This document shows positions 8,129 through 16,290 of a stretch of DNA of 64,000 bases, in pieces (position 1 is the stretch's first letter; every line of letters starts with the position of its first letter). The position numbers and the translations under genes were made by a program. Under the pieces are notes generated by a model that worked only from the letters and a program-made list of their open reading frames with translations, was not told the origin of the DNA and did no database searches. Source of the stretch: Streptomyces gossypii. Its GTDB lineage: Bacteria; Actinomycetota; Actinomycetes; Streptomycetales; Streptomycetaceae. Location: the NCBI RefSeq assembly GCF_025165795.1, contig NZ_JAJAGO010000007.1:145024-209023 (forward strand). The letters are read 5' to 3'.

Positions 8129-10654
8129 GTGACAGCCACCCTTATCGATCAGATGCCGCCCGAAGCCGACCCCGACGCTCTCTTCGAGACCTTCTCCGCC
8201 TGGGCGGAGGAGCAGGGGATCTCGTTGTACCCGGCCCAGGAGGAAGCGCTCATCGAGGTGGTGTCCGGGGCGAACGTCATCCTGTCGACCCCGACCGGCT
8301 CGGGAAAGAGCCTGGTCGCCGCGGGTGCGCACTTCGCCGCACTCGCCCGGGACCAGGTGACCTTCTACACCGCGCCGATCAAGGCCCTGGTGTCGGAGAA
8401 GTTCTTCGATCTGTGCAAGCTCTTCGGCACCGAGAACGTCGGCATGCTGACCGGTGACGCGTCCGTGAACGCCGACGCCCCGGTCATCTGCTGCACCGCC
8501 GAGGTCCTGGCATCCATCGCTCTGCGTGACGGCCCGAACGCCGACATCGGCCAGGTCGTGATGGACGAGTTCCATTTCTACGCGGAGCCGGACCGCGGGT
8601 GGGCGTGGCAGATCCCGCTGCTGGAGCTGCCGCACGCGCAGTTCATCCTGATGTCGGCGACGCTCGGCGACGTGAGCCGCTTCAAGGAGGACCTGACCCG
8701 CCGCACGGGGCGGGAGACCGCGGTCGTACGCTCCGCCACGCGGCCTGTGCCGCTCTCCTACGAATACCGCACGACCGGCCTCACCGAGACCCTGACGGAG
8801 CTGCTGGAAACCCACCAGGCTCCCGTCTACATCGTCCACTTCACCCAGGCACAGGCCGTGGAGCGGGCACAGGCGCTGATGAGCATCAACATGTGCACGC
8901 GGGCCGAGAAGGACCAGATCGCCCAGCTCATCGGCGCGTTCCGCTTCACCACGGGCTTCGGCCGCAACCTCTCCCGCTACGTCCGCCACGGCATCGGGGT
9001 GCACCACGCCGGGATGCTGCCGAAGTACCGGCGGCTGGTGGAGCGGCTGGCCCAGGCGGGGCTGCTGAAGGTCATCTGCGGCACGGACACGCTCGGGGTC
9101 GGTGTCAACGTCCCCATCCGCACCGTGCTGTTCACGGCGCTCAGCAAGTACGACGGCACGCGCGTCCGTACGCTGCGGGCCCGCGAGTTCCACCAGATCG
9201 CGGGCCGCGCCGGGCGGGCCGGTTACGACACCGCCGGGCTCGTCGTCGCCCAGGCCCCCGAGCATGTCGTCGAGAACGAGAAGGCGCTCGCCAAGGCCGG
9301 TGACGACCCGAAGAAGCGCCGCAAGGTCGTCCGCAAGAAGGCGCCGGAGGGCTTCGTCAACTGGAGCGAGCAGACCTTCGAGAAGCTGATCGCCTCCGAC
9401 CCCGAGCCGCTGAACTCCCGCTTCCGGGTCACCCACGCGATGCTGCTGTCCGTCATCGCGCGGCCCGGTGATCCGTTCACCGCGATGCGGAAGCTGCTGG
9501 AGGACAACCACGAGGACCGCCGTTCGCAGCTGCGGCACATCCGCCGGGCCATCGCCATCTACCGCTCCCTGCTGGACGGCGGGGTCGTGGAGCAGCTGGA
9601 CGAGAGCGCGGCCGGGCCCGACGGGCGCCGCATCCGGCTCACCGTCGACCTCCAGCAGGACTTCGCGCTCAACCAGCCGCTTTCCACCTTCGCGCTCGCC
9701 GCGTTCGAGCTGCTGGAGCCTGATTCGCCGTCCTACGCGCTGGACATGGTCTCGGTCGTCGAGTCGACCCTGGACGACCCGAGGCAGATCCTCGCCGCGC
9801 AGACGAACAAGGCAAGAGGCGAGGCCATCGGCCAGATGAAGGCGGACGGCATCGAGTACGAGGAGCGGATGGAGCGGCTGATGGACATCAGCTACCCCCA
9901 GCCGCTGGAGGAGCTGCTCTTCCACGCCTACGGCGTCTACCGCAAGTCGCACCCCTGGGTGGGTGACCATCCGCTCTCGCCCAAATCCGTGATCCGGGAC
10001 ATGTACGAACGGGCGATGACGTTCACGGAGTTCGTCGGCCACTACGAACTCGCCCGCACCGAGGGCATCGTGCTGCGCTATCTGGCCAGCGCCTACAAGG
10101 CGTTGCAGCACACCGTGCCGGACGATCTCAAGTCCGAGGACTTCCAGGACATCATCGAGTGGCTGGGCGAGATGGTCCGCCAGGTCGACTCCAGCCTGCT
10201 GGACGAGTGGGAGCAGCTGGCCAATCCCGAGGACGAGACGGCCGAGGAGGCGCAGGAACGCGCCGACCAGGTCAAACCCGTCACCGCCAACCCGCGTGCC
10301 TTCCGCGTCCTGGTGCGCAACGCACTGTTCCGCCGGGTGGAGCTGGCGGCGCTGGACAAGGTACGGGAACTCGGCGAGCTGGACGGCGACTCCGGCTGGG
10401 ACGCCGACGCCTGGGCCCAGGCGATGGACGGCTACTGGGAGGAGTACGACGATCTGGGAACCGGCCCCGACGCCCGCGGCCCCAAACTGCTGCGGATCGA
10501 GGAGGAACCGGCCGAGCGGCTGTGGCGCGTCCGCCAGACGTTCGCCGACCCGAACGGCGACCATGACTGGGGCATCTCCGCCGCGGTCGACCTGACCGCC
10601 TCCGACGAGGAGGGCCAGGCAGTCATCAAGGTCCTCGACGTCGGCAAGCTCTGA
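8129..10654 (+). CDS. Ski2-like DEAD/DEAH-box helicase with DUF3516
   Basis: This superfamily 2 helicase has about 841 residues. Motif I is STPTGSGKS (about residues 53-61), motif II DEFH (about residue 145), motif III MSATL and motif VI QIAGRAGRAGYD. The C-terminal half matches the actinobacterial DUF3516 extension. Relatives are thought to remodel RNA or DNA in repair or RNA decay. The start is a GTG preceded by an AG/G-rich stretch. The coding frame stays open upstream, but that part lies opposite the divergent hydrolase gene and lacks helicase similarity. A long hairpin lies downstream. Confidence 0.93.
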   Translation: MTATLIDQMPPEADPDALFETFSAWAEEQGISLYPAQEEALIEVVSGANVILSTPTGSGKSLVAAGAHFAALARDQVTFYTAPIKALVSEKFFDLCKLFGTENVGMLTGDASVNADAPVICCTAEVLASIALRDGPNADIGQVVMDEFHFYAEPDRGWAWQIPLLELPHAQFILMSATLGDVSRFKEDLTRRTGRETAVVRSATRPVPLSYEYRTTGLTETLTELLETHQAPVYIVHFTQAQAVERAQALMSINMCTRAEKDQIAQLIGAFRFTTGFGRNLSRYVRHGIGVHHAGMLPKYRRLVERLAQAGLLKVICGTDTLGVGVNVPIRTVLFTALSKYDGTRVRTLRAREFHQIAGRAGRAGYDTAGLVVAQAPEHVVENEKALAKAGDDPKKRRKVVRKKAPEGFVNWSEQTFEKLIASDPEPLNSRFRVTHAMLLSVIARPGDPFTAMRKLLEDNHEDRRSQLRHIRRAIAIYRSLLDGGVVEQLDESAAGPDGRRIRLTVDLQQDFALNQPLSTFALAAFELLEPDSPSYALDMVSVVESTLDDPRQILAAQTNKARGEAIGQMKADGIEYEERMERLMDISYPQPLEELLFHAYGVYRKSHPWVGDHPLSPKSVIRDMYERAMTFTEFVGHYELARTEGIVLRYLASAYKALQHTVPDDLKSEDFQDIIEWLGEMVRQVDSSLLDEWEQLANPEDETAEEAQERADQVKPVTANPRAFRVLVRNALFRRVELAALDKVRELGELDGDSGWDADAWAQAMDGYWEEYDDLGTGPDARGPKLLRIEEEPAERLWRVRQTFADPNGDHDWGISAAVDLTASDEEGQAVIKVLDVGKL

Positions 10655-10709
10655 GGCGCGTCTGCCGGCCGTCGAGTCCAGCGAACGATCTGTGAGCCGT
10701 CGCCGCATC

Positions 10710-10757
10710 TGAGAAGCTGTTGTCCTACCCCCACCGGGGTAGGACAACAGCTTCTCA
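10710..10757. terminator. Perfect 22-bp hairpin between helicase and hydrolase genes
   Basis: Two perfectly complementary 22-base arms (10710-10731 and 10736-10757) flank a CACC loop, with no mismatch. The left arm starts TGAGAAGCTGTTG. There is no T-tract, which is common for streptomycete terminators. The position, 55 bases after the helicase stop and 75 bases before the next gene, fits a terminator. The exceptional stem length leaves room for a different role. Confidence 0.65.
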
Positions 10758-10831
10758 GGGGCACCCCGCGGCGTTCTGCCAGTGGCAGAACACCGGCCCG
10801 AGCGGGCTCGACGATCACTACGGTCAGTCGC

Positions 10832-11557
10832 ATGACAACGATTACCACGCGCACGATCGAGTACCCGGCCGACGGTCTACCGATGATCGGGTACCTCGCG
10901 CTCCCGAACGGCGCCGATCGCCGGCCCGCGGTGCTGCTCGGCCCGGAGGGCCCCGGACCCGGCGACGTCGAGCGCCGCCGGGCCGATGCGCTCGCCGAGC
11001 TGGGATATGTGGCGCTGGCCTTCGACCTCCACGGCGGACGCTATCTGGGCGACCCCGAGGAGATGCTGGCCCGTTGCATGCCGCTGCTCGCCGACCCCGG
11101 CCGGATGCGGGGCATCGGCCACGCGGCGCTCGACGTGCTGCGCGACGAACCGCGGACCGACTCCGACCGGATCGCCGCCGTCGGCTACGGCACGGGGGGC
11201 GCCATCGGGCTGGAACTCGGGCGCGACGGCGTCGACCTGCGCGCGATCGGGACAGTCAACGCACTGACCACGGGCCGAGCGGCCGAGACGGCGCGCATCC
11301 GCTGCCCGGTGTGGGCCGGGGTCGGGTCGGAGGACCCGATCATGCCGCCCGCACAACGGGACGCGTTCACCGCCGAGATGCAGGCCGCGGGCGTCGACTG
11401 GCGCCTCGTCGTCTACGGCGGCGCCCTGCACGCCTTCCACCACCCGCCGGTCGACCAGCCCGTGCTGCCCGGCGTCGGCTACCACCCACGGCACGCGCGG
11501 CGAGCCTGGCGCGACGTCGTCGACCTGCTTGCCGAGTGCCTGCCCGTCTCGGAGTGA
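10832..11557 (+). CDS. Dienelactone hydrolase-like alpha/beta hydrolase lacking the nucleophile
   Basis: The protein has 241 residues and the dienelactone hydrolase layout: GPEGPGPGDVERRRADALAE, AFDLHGGRY, then the nucleophile elbow. That elbow reads GYGTGG, where the family has GxCxGG, so the catalytic Cys (or Ser) position is Gly. The Asp (GVGSEDPIMPP) and the His (ALHAFHHP) remain. It may therefore be a non-hydrolytic binding protein, or it may use the neighbouring Thr. No aromatic-degradation genes lie nearby. The start ATG follows about 75 bases after a strong hairpin. Confidence 0.82.
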   Translation: MTTITTRTIEYPADGLPMIGYLALPNGADRRPAVLLGPEGPGPGDVERRRADALAELGYVALAFDLHGGRYLGDPEEMLARCMPLLADPGRMRGIGHAALDVLRDEPRTDSDRIAAVGYGTGGAIGLELGRDGVDLRAIGTVNALTTGRAAETARIRCPVWAGVGSEDPIMPPAQRDAFTAEMQAAGVDWRLVVYGGALHAFHHPPVDQPVLPGVGYHPRHARRAWRDVVDLLAECLPVSE

Positions 11558-11720
11558 TCTGACCGGCAACCGCGATTCCACTCGGCCACGGGCAAGACCA
11601 CATGAGACGGGACACCGGTACTCCGGCCAGCCAAGACCGCCAGGGCGGACTCCCGGGACCGCAGCCCCGGTTCCCTGGCAGTCTCTGGCACCGCTCATCG
11701 GCACCGCTGCCGTCTTGTCA

Positions 11721-11739
11721 GATGCCGTAGGGCGGCATC
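11721..11739 (-). terminator. Hairpin just downstream of the roadblock gene
   Basis: GATGCCG and CGGCATC form a seven-base-pair stem with a five-base loop, starting two bases beyond the stop codon of the minus-strand roadblock gene. No T-run follows. It lies in a convergent gap and could stop transcription from that side. Confidence 0.45.
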
Positions 11740-11741
11740 CC

Positions 11742-12134
11742 TCAGGGAGTGTCCCGAGTGCCGACCCCGAGGTGCTCGCCGACCCGGTTGACCAGCAGCG
11801 TCATCTCGTACGCGACCTGCCCGATGTCGGCGTCCGCCCCCGCCAGCACGCACAGGCAACTCCCGTCGCCCGCAGCGGTGACGAAGAGCACGCCTTCGTC
11901 GAACTCGATCATCGTCTGCCGTACCCGCCCCGCCCGGAAGTGCTCGCCCGAGCCTTTCGCGAGACTGTGCAGACCGGAGGAGACCGCCGCCAGATGCTCC
12001 GCGTCCGCCCGGTCCAGACTCTCGTTCTTCGCCGTCACCAACCCATCGTTGGAGAGGACGAGCGCATGACGGACGAACGATATCCGCTGCGTCAGATCAT
12101 CCAGCAACCAATCGAGGCTTGCGTTCAGTGCCAT
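11742..12134 (-). CDS. Orphan roadblock/LC7 domain protein
   Basis: This 130-residue single-domain protein begins MALNASLDWLLDDL and contains the HALVLSNDGLVTA strand, the Gly/Ser turn and the C-terminal amphipathic helix of roadblock/LC7 folds. In streptomycetes this domain is usually CvnB in a four-gene conservon (sensor, roadblock, DUF742, small GTPase) or a regulator of MglA-type GTPases. Here no partner kinase, DUF742 protein or GTPase is adjacent. The start at 12134 has a G-rich stretch (GGGGACACGGGG) directly upstream. It is divergent from a methyltransferase gene. Confidence 0.85.
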   Translation of the reverse strand: MALNASLDWLLDDLTQRISFVRHALVLSNDGLVTAKNESLDRADAEHLAAVSSGLHSLAKGSGEHFRAGRVRQTMIEFDEGVLFVTAAGDGSCLCVLAGADADIGQVAYEMTLLVNRVGEHLGVGTRDTP

Positions 12135-12248
12135 CCCCGTGTCCCCCTTCTCCTTGGCAACCGCCGTGCCACCCTTACCCACGACGGCACGGTGGGCAAC
12201 CTCCCCGGCCCCGCACACCAGAACTCTGACCGGATGGAGACCTCCCCA

Positions 12249-12902
12249 ATGGACCACGAGACGACCGCCGAAGTGACCGGAATCCAGGAGTTCTTCACCG
12301 AACGGGCGACCGGCTGGGACGCGCGCTTCGCCGAGGACGGCCCAGCCTACCGGGCGGCGGTGGACGCGCTCGGCATGCACCCCGGGGACACCGTGCTCGA
12401 CGCGGGCTGCGGCACCGGCAGAGCACTGGAGCCGCTGCGCGCCGCCGTCGGCCCGCACGGCACCGTCCTGGGTGCCGACGTCACTCCTGCAATGCTCTCG
12501 GAGGCAGCTCGCGCCGGGCGGCGGCAGGCCGGGACGCTGCTGCTCGCCGACGCGGCCCGGCTGCCGCTGCGTGACGGCTCCGTCGACGCGGTGTTCGCAG
12601 CCGGGCTGCTCGGCCATCTGCCTCGGCCGCAGGCGGGCGTGCGGGAGCTGGCGCGCGTGGTGCGCGAGGGCGGCTCGCTGGCACTCTTCCATCCCGTCGG
12701 ACGAGCGGCGCTGGCGGCCCGCAAAGGCAGACGCCTGGCACCGGAGGATCTGCGGGCGGAGCCCAACCTCCGCCCGCTGCTGGCGGCCGGGGGATGGCGG
12801 ATGACGTCGTACACGGACGAGGCGGCGTGCTTTCTTGTCCTGGCCACTCGGCAGTCCAGCTCCTCGGACCCAGGCCGACCCCGGCCGCGTGACCGGGCCT
12901 GA
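12249..12902 (+). CDS. Class I SAM-dependent methyltransferase
   Basis: This 217-residue Rossmann-fold methyltransferase has motif I VLDAGCGTGRAL (about residues 45-56), the acidic loop VLGADVTPAML and post-motif ADAARLPLRDGSVDAVFAA typical of UbiE-like enzymes. The acceptor is unknown. I prefer the ATG at 12249 because GGAG lies nine bases upstream; an in-frame ATG at 12234 has no such site. The gene is divergent from the roadblock gene and convergent with a small membrane protein across a GC-rich hairpin. Confidence 0.88.
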   Translation: MDHETTAEVTGIQEFFTERATGWDARFAEDGPAYRAAVDALGMHPGDTVLDAGCGTGRALEPLRAAVGPHGTVLGADVTPAMLSEAARAGRRQAGTLLLADAARLPLRDGSVDAVFAAGLLGHLPRPQAGVRELARVVREGGSLALFHPVGRAALAARKGRRLAPEDLRAEPNLRPLLAAGGWRMTSYTDEAACFLVLATRQSSSSDPGRPRPRDRA

Positions 12903-12928
12903 CCCCGGTCATGCCGCCCGACGGGCCG

Positions 12929-12946
12929 CGCGCGGCACCGCGCGCC
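12929..12946. terminator. GC-rich hairpin in convergent gap
   Basis: GCGCGCGG and CCGCGCGC form a perfect eight-base-pair stem with a two-base loop, followed by CTT. It lies between the ends of two convergent genes 56 bases apart, so it could terminate both. Confidence 0.5.
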
Positions 12947-12958
12947 TTCGCTCAGGCC

Positions 12959-13141
12959 CTAGCGACCCAGCTCCTTGCGGCTCACGCGGCGCAGCTTGCG
13001 CCGCTGTGAGGGGTCGAGTGCCACATAAGCGATCACGGGCACCCCGACCATGACGAGCAGCGCGATCCAGAAGGACGTCACCGCCCACAGGAGCAGGCCG
13101 ACGGCCACGCCCCCGACAGCGATCTTGCCTCTGTTGGTCAT
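12959..13141 (-). CDS. Small two-helix membrane protein, unknown function
   Basis: The 60-residue protein starts MTNRGKIAVGGV. It has two hydrophobic stretches (about residues 5-22 and 24-42), then a strongly basic tail (QRRKLRRVSRKELGR). AAGGAGG lies seven bases before the ATG at 13141, an ideal ribosome-binding site. The ATG at 13147 is only one base from it and is less likely. Nothing in the sequence gives a function. Small basic-tailed membrane proteins like this are common and uncharacterised in streptomycetes. Confidence 0.72.
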   Translation of the reverse strand: MTNRGKIAVGGVAVGLLLWAVTSFWIALLVMVGVPVIAYVALDPSQRRKLRRVSRKELGR

Positions 13142-13311
13142 CTCCATGCCTCCTTCGCGGCAGCGGCAGCCACCGCTCTCTCCATTGAACGCCTGTGCAG
13201 CTGAGCCGGTTCCTTCCGGGAGCCTCTGAGTGGTGTTCGCCCAGGCTTCCAGCATGCGGTACCCTCGGCCGCTCCGCTTCACTAGTCAAATTTGAGGAAC
13301 GAACCAGCGAC

Positions 13312-16290
13312 GTGACCCGGACCCCTTCCGCCCCCGCTCCGCTCACCGATCCGGCGCACTGCGCGGCCGTCTTCCTGCCCGCGGACCCGCCGCGCCTGGG
13401 CCGGGTGGCCTTCTGGCACCCGGACGGCACTCCGCCCGTGTCCGACACGCACACCGAGGAACTCTCCGTCGTCCTCCCCCGTGACGACGCCGGCGACAGC
13501 GACAACGGCATCGACGACGGCATCGGGACGAGGACCGTACCGGCTCTCGTCCTCCCGGTGCGGGAGGCCCTTCCCCTGCTGACCCGCGCCCGCGCCCGCG
13601 TGGAAGCCCAAGTCGCGTCCGGAGACGAAGCCGCGCCCCCGGGGGCCGCGGCCTACTGGGGTTCCGTCGCCGTGCTGGGCCTGCAGTTCGCGGCACGGGG
13701 CAGGCTCCTGCCGGGGCTCAGCCCGGAGGGGCACGACGCCTGGCGGTTCGCTCCCCTGGACCCCGAGGACACCTTCCGGATACGGGATCTCGCCGCGGCC
13801 ATGCCGCCGTACGCCCATGCGGTACCGCTCGATCCTTCCCTGCCGCCCGGTGACGGTGAGGCCGCGCCGCTCCGGCTTCCGGAGCCCGAGCGGCTGCTGC
13901 GCGCCTTCCTCGACGCCGTCGCCGACGCGCTGCCGCGCAGCCCCGCCGCCGAGCTGGCCACCGGCGGCCCCGCCTACGCGGCCCAGGCACCGCAACGGCT
14001 CCCGGAGCTGCGGAACTGGGCCGCCGACGTCGCCGCCGGGCATGACGCGGGGGTGCGCCTGTCGCTGCGCGTCGAGGTCCCCGGACTCACCGAGGACGGC
14101 GCGGCCACCGCACGCTTCCGTGCCGTGCTCCAGCTGCACAGCCTCACCGACCCGGGGCTGATGGCCGACGCGGCCGAGGTGTGGGCGGGCAGCTCCCCGG
14201 TGGCCGCGGGCTTCGGTCCGCGCGCCCGTACGGACACCCTGCTGACCCTGCGCCGGGCGGCGGCCGCCTGGGAGCCGCTGACACCGCTGCTGTCGGCTGC
14301 CGTACCGGACTCCGTCGAACTCGCGGACGAGGAGATCACCGATCTGCTGGGGTCCGCCGCCACCCGTGCGCTGGAAGCCGCGGGGATCGTCGTGCACTGG
14401 CCCGCTGAGCTGGCCCGGCAGCTGACCGCACGCGCGGTCGTCGACTCCGGCCACGGCCCGCAGGAGGAGTACGGGCAGGGAGCGGGGGCGGGGGCGAAGT
14501 CCCCGTCCGGGCCGCCCGCCACGCTCTCCGCCGACGCGCTGCTCAGCTTCAGCTGGCGCTTCGCCGTCGGCGGCCAGGAGGTGACCCGCTCCGAGCTGGA
14601 CCAGCTCGCCGAGGCCGGGCGGCCCGTCGTACGCCTGCGCGACCAGTGGGTGCTGGTGGACCCGGAGGCGGTACGCCGGGCGCGTGAGCGGCAGGACCAC
14701 AAGCTCACCCCGGTAGAGGCGCTGCGCACCGTGCTCACCGGTACCGCCGAGGACCGCGGCGAGCGGATCGAGGTACGGGCGAGCGGCTGGCTGGAGACGC
14801 TGCGGGAGCGGCTTTCCGATCCTGAGCGCCCCGACGCCTCCCCCGTGGCGCAGCCCACCGCGCTCACCGCGACGCTCCGCGACTACCAGCTGCGCGGACT
14901 CGGCTGGCTGCACCGGATGACCTCGCTGGGCCTCGGCGGCTGCCTCGCCGACGACATGGGCCTGGGCAAGACCATCACCCTCATCGCGCTCCATCTGCAC
15001 CGTCAGCAGGATCCCGGATCGGCCGGGCCCACCCTGGTGGTCTGTCCCGCGTCGCTGCTGGGAAACTGGCAGCGCGAGATCGAGAGGTTCGCCCCGGGCA
15101 CGCCGGTCCGCCGCTACCACGGCAGTTCCCGGAGCCTGCGGGAGCTCGCCGGTGGCGAGTTCGTGCTCACCACCTACGGCACCATGCGGGTCGACGCGGA
15201 ACACCTCGCCGGGATACCCGGTTCCGGCTGGGGCATGGTCGTCGCGGACGAGGCCCAGCACGTGAAGAACCCGTTCTCCTCGACCGCCAAGCAGCTGCGC
15301 ACCGTGCCCGCCCGCGCCCGTATCGCGCTGACCGGCACCCCGGTCGAGAACAACCTCTCCGAACTGTGGGCGATCCTCGACTGGACGACTCCCGGCCTGC
15401 TCGGCCGGCTCGGCACCTTCCGCCGGGAGTACGCGGACGCGGTGGAGGGCTCCGCCGACCCCGCGGCGACCGAGCGGCTCACCCGCCTGGTGCGCCCCTT
15501 CCTGCTGCGGCGGCGCAAGTCCGATCCCGGCATCGCCCCGGAGCTGCCTCCCAAGACCGAGACCGACCGCGCCGTTTCGCTCACCCCCGAGCAGGTGGGG
15601 CTGTACGAGGCCGTGGTGCGCGAAGTCCTCGCCGACATCTCCGCGGCCGAGGGCCTCGCCCGGCGCGGCCTGGTCGTCAAGCTGATGACCGCCCTGAAGC
15701 AGATCTGCAACCACCCCGCCCAGTACCTCAAGGAGGCCGAACCGGCGACGCTGCGGGGCCGTTCCGGGAAGCTGGAGCTGCTGGACGAACTGCTGGACAC
15801 GATCCTCGCCGAGGAGGCGTCCGTGCTGGTGTTCACCCAGTACGTGCAGATGGCTCGGCTCATCGAGCGGCATCTGGCCGGTCGCGGCGTACCCTCCCAA
15901 CTGCTGCACGGCGGCACGCCCGTGGCGCGGCGCGAGGAGATGGTCGACCACTTCCAGTCCGGCACGGAGCCGGTCTTCCTCCTCTCGCTGAAGGCGGCGG
16001 GCACCGGCCTCAACCTCACCCGCGCCGAGCACGTCGTCCACTTCGACCGCTGGTGGAACCCGGCAGTCGAGGCTCAGGCCACCGACCGCGCCTACCGCAT
16101 CGGGCAGACCAGGCCGGTGCAGGTGCACCGGCTGATCGCGGAGGGCACCATCGAGGACCGCATCGCCGCGATGCTGGAGCGCAAGCAGGCGCTCTCCGAT
16201 GCCGTACTGGGCTCGGGCGAGGCCGCTTTCACCGAACTCACCGACAACGAACTGGCCGAACTCGTCGAGCTGCGGGGGACCGACCGATGA
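13312..16290 (+). CDS. SNF2-family DNA helicase/ATPase
   Basis: The protein has about 992 residues. An N-terminal SNF2-associated region (about 1-510) precedes the Swi2/Snf2 motor: LRDYQLRGLGWLHRM, Walker A LADDMGLGKT (about residue 547), DEAQ box VVADEAQHVKN, ALTGTPVENNLSELW, and the C-terminal RecA lobe with KAAGTGLNLTRAEHV and QATDRAYRIGQ. These ATPases translocate on double-stranded DNA and remodel protein-DNA complexes. A GTG start at 13312 marks the beginning of convincing coding sequence. Its stop overlaps the start of a SWIM-domain gene (ATGA), indicating a two-gene unit. Confidence 0.93.
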   Translation: MTRTPSAPAPLTDPAHCAAVFLPADPPRLGRVAFWHPDGTPPVSDTHTEELSVVLPRDDAGDSDNGIDDGIGTRTVPALVLPVREALPLLTRARARVEAQVASGDEAAPPGAAAYWGSVAVLGLQFAARGRLLPGLSPEGHDAWRFAPLDPEDTFRIRDLAAAMPPYAHAVPLDPSLPPGDGEAAPLRLPEPERLLRAFLDAVADALPRSPAAELATGGPAYAAQAPQRLPELRNWAADVAAGHDAGVRLSLRVEVPGLTEDGAATARFRAVLQLHSLTDPGLMADAAEVWAGSSPVAAGFGPRARTDTLLTLRRAAAAWEPLTPLLSAAVPDSVELADEEITDLLGSAATRALEAAGIVVHWPAELARQLTARAVVDSGHGPQEEYGQGAGAGAKSPSGPPATLSADALLSFSWRFAVGGQEVTRSELDQLAEAGRPVVRLRDQWVLVDPEAVRRARERQDHKLTPVEALRTVLTGTAEDRGERIEVRASGWLETLRERLSDPERPDASPVAQPTALTATLRDYQLRGLGWLHRMTSLGLGGCLADDMGLGKTITLIALHLHRQQDPGSAGPTLVVCPASLLGNWQREIERFAPGTPVRRYHGSSRSLRELAGGEFVLTTYGTMRVDAEHLAGIPGSGWGMVVADEAQHVKNPFSSTAKQLRTVPARARIALTGTPVENNLSELWAILDWTTPGLLGRLGTFRREYADAVEGSADPAATERLTRLVRPFLLRRRKSDPGIAPELPPKTETDRAVSLTPEQVGLYEAVVREVLADISAAEGLARRGLVVKLMTALKQICNHPAQYLKEAEPATLRGRSGKLELLDELLDTILAEEASVLVFTQYVQMARLIERHLAGRGVPSQLLHGGTPVARREEMVDHFQSGTEPVFLLSLKAAGTGLNLTRAEHVVHFDRWWNPAVEAQATDRAYRIGQTRPVQVHRLIAEGTIEDRIAAMLERKQALSDAVLGSGEAAFTELTDNELAELVELRGTDR

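Noticed and set aside
7964..10747. Extension of the membrane hydrolase gene far upstream through the helicase gene
   Set aside because: The extension is antisense to helicase motifs. The real start lies at 7960-7963 with an AAGG ribosome-binding site.
13282..16128. Minus-strand open frame of about 950 codons opposite the SNF2 gene
   Set aside because: Same shadow effect. Composition is unlike a folded protein, and the SNF2 motifs are on the plus strand.
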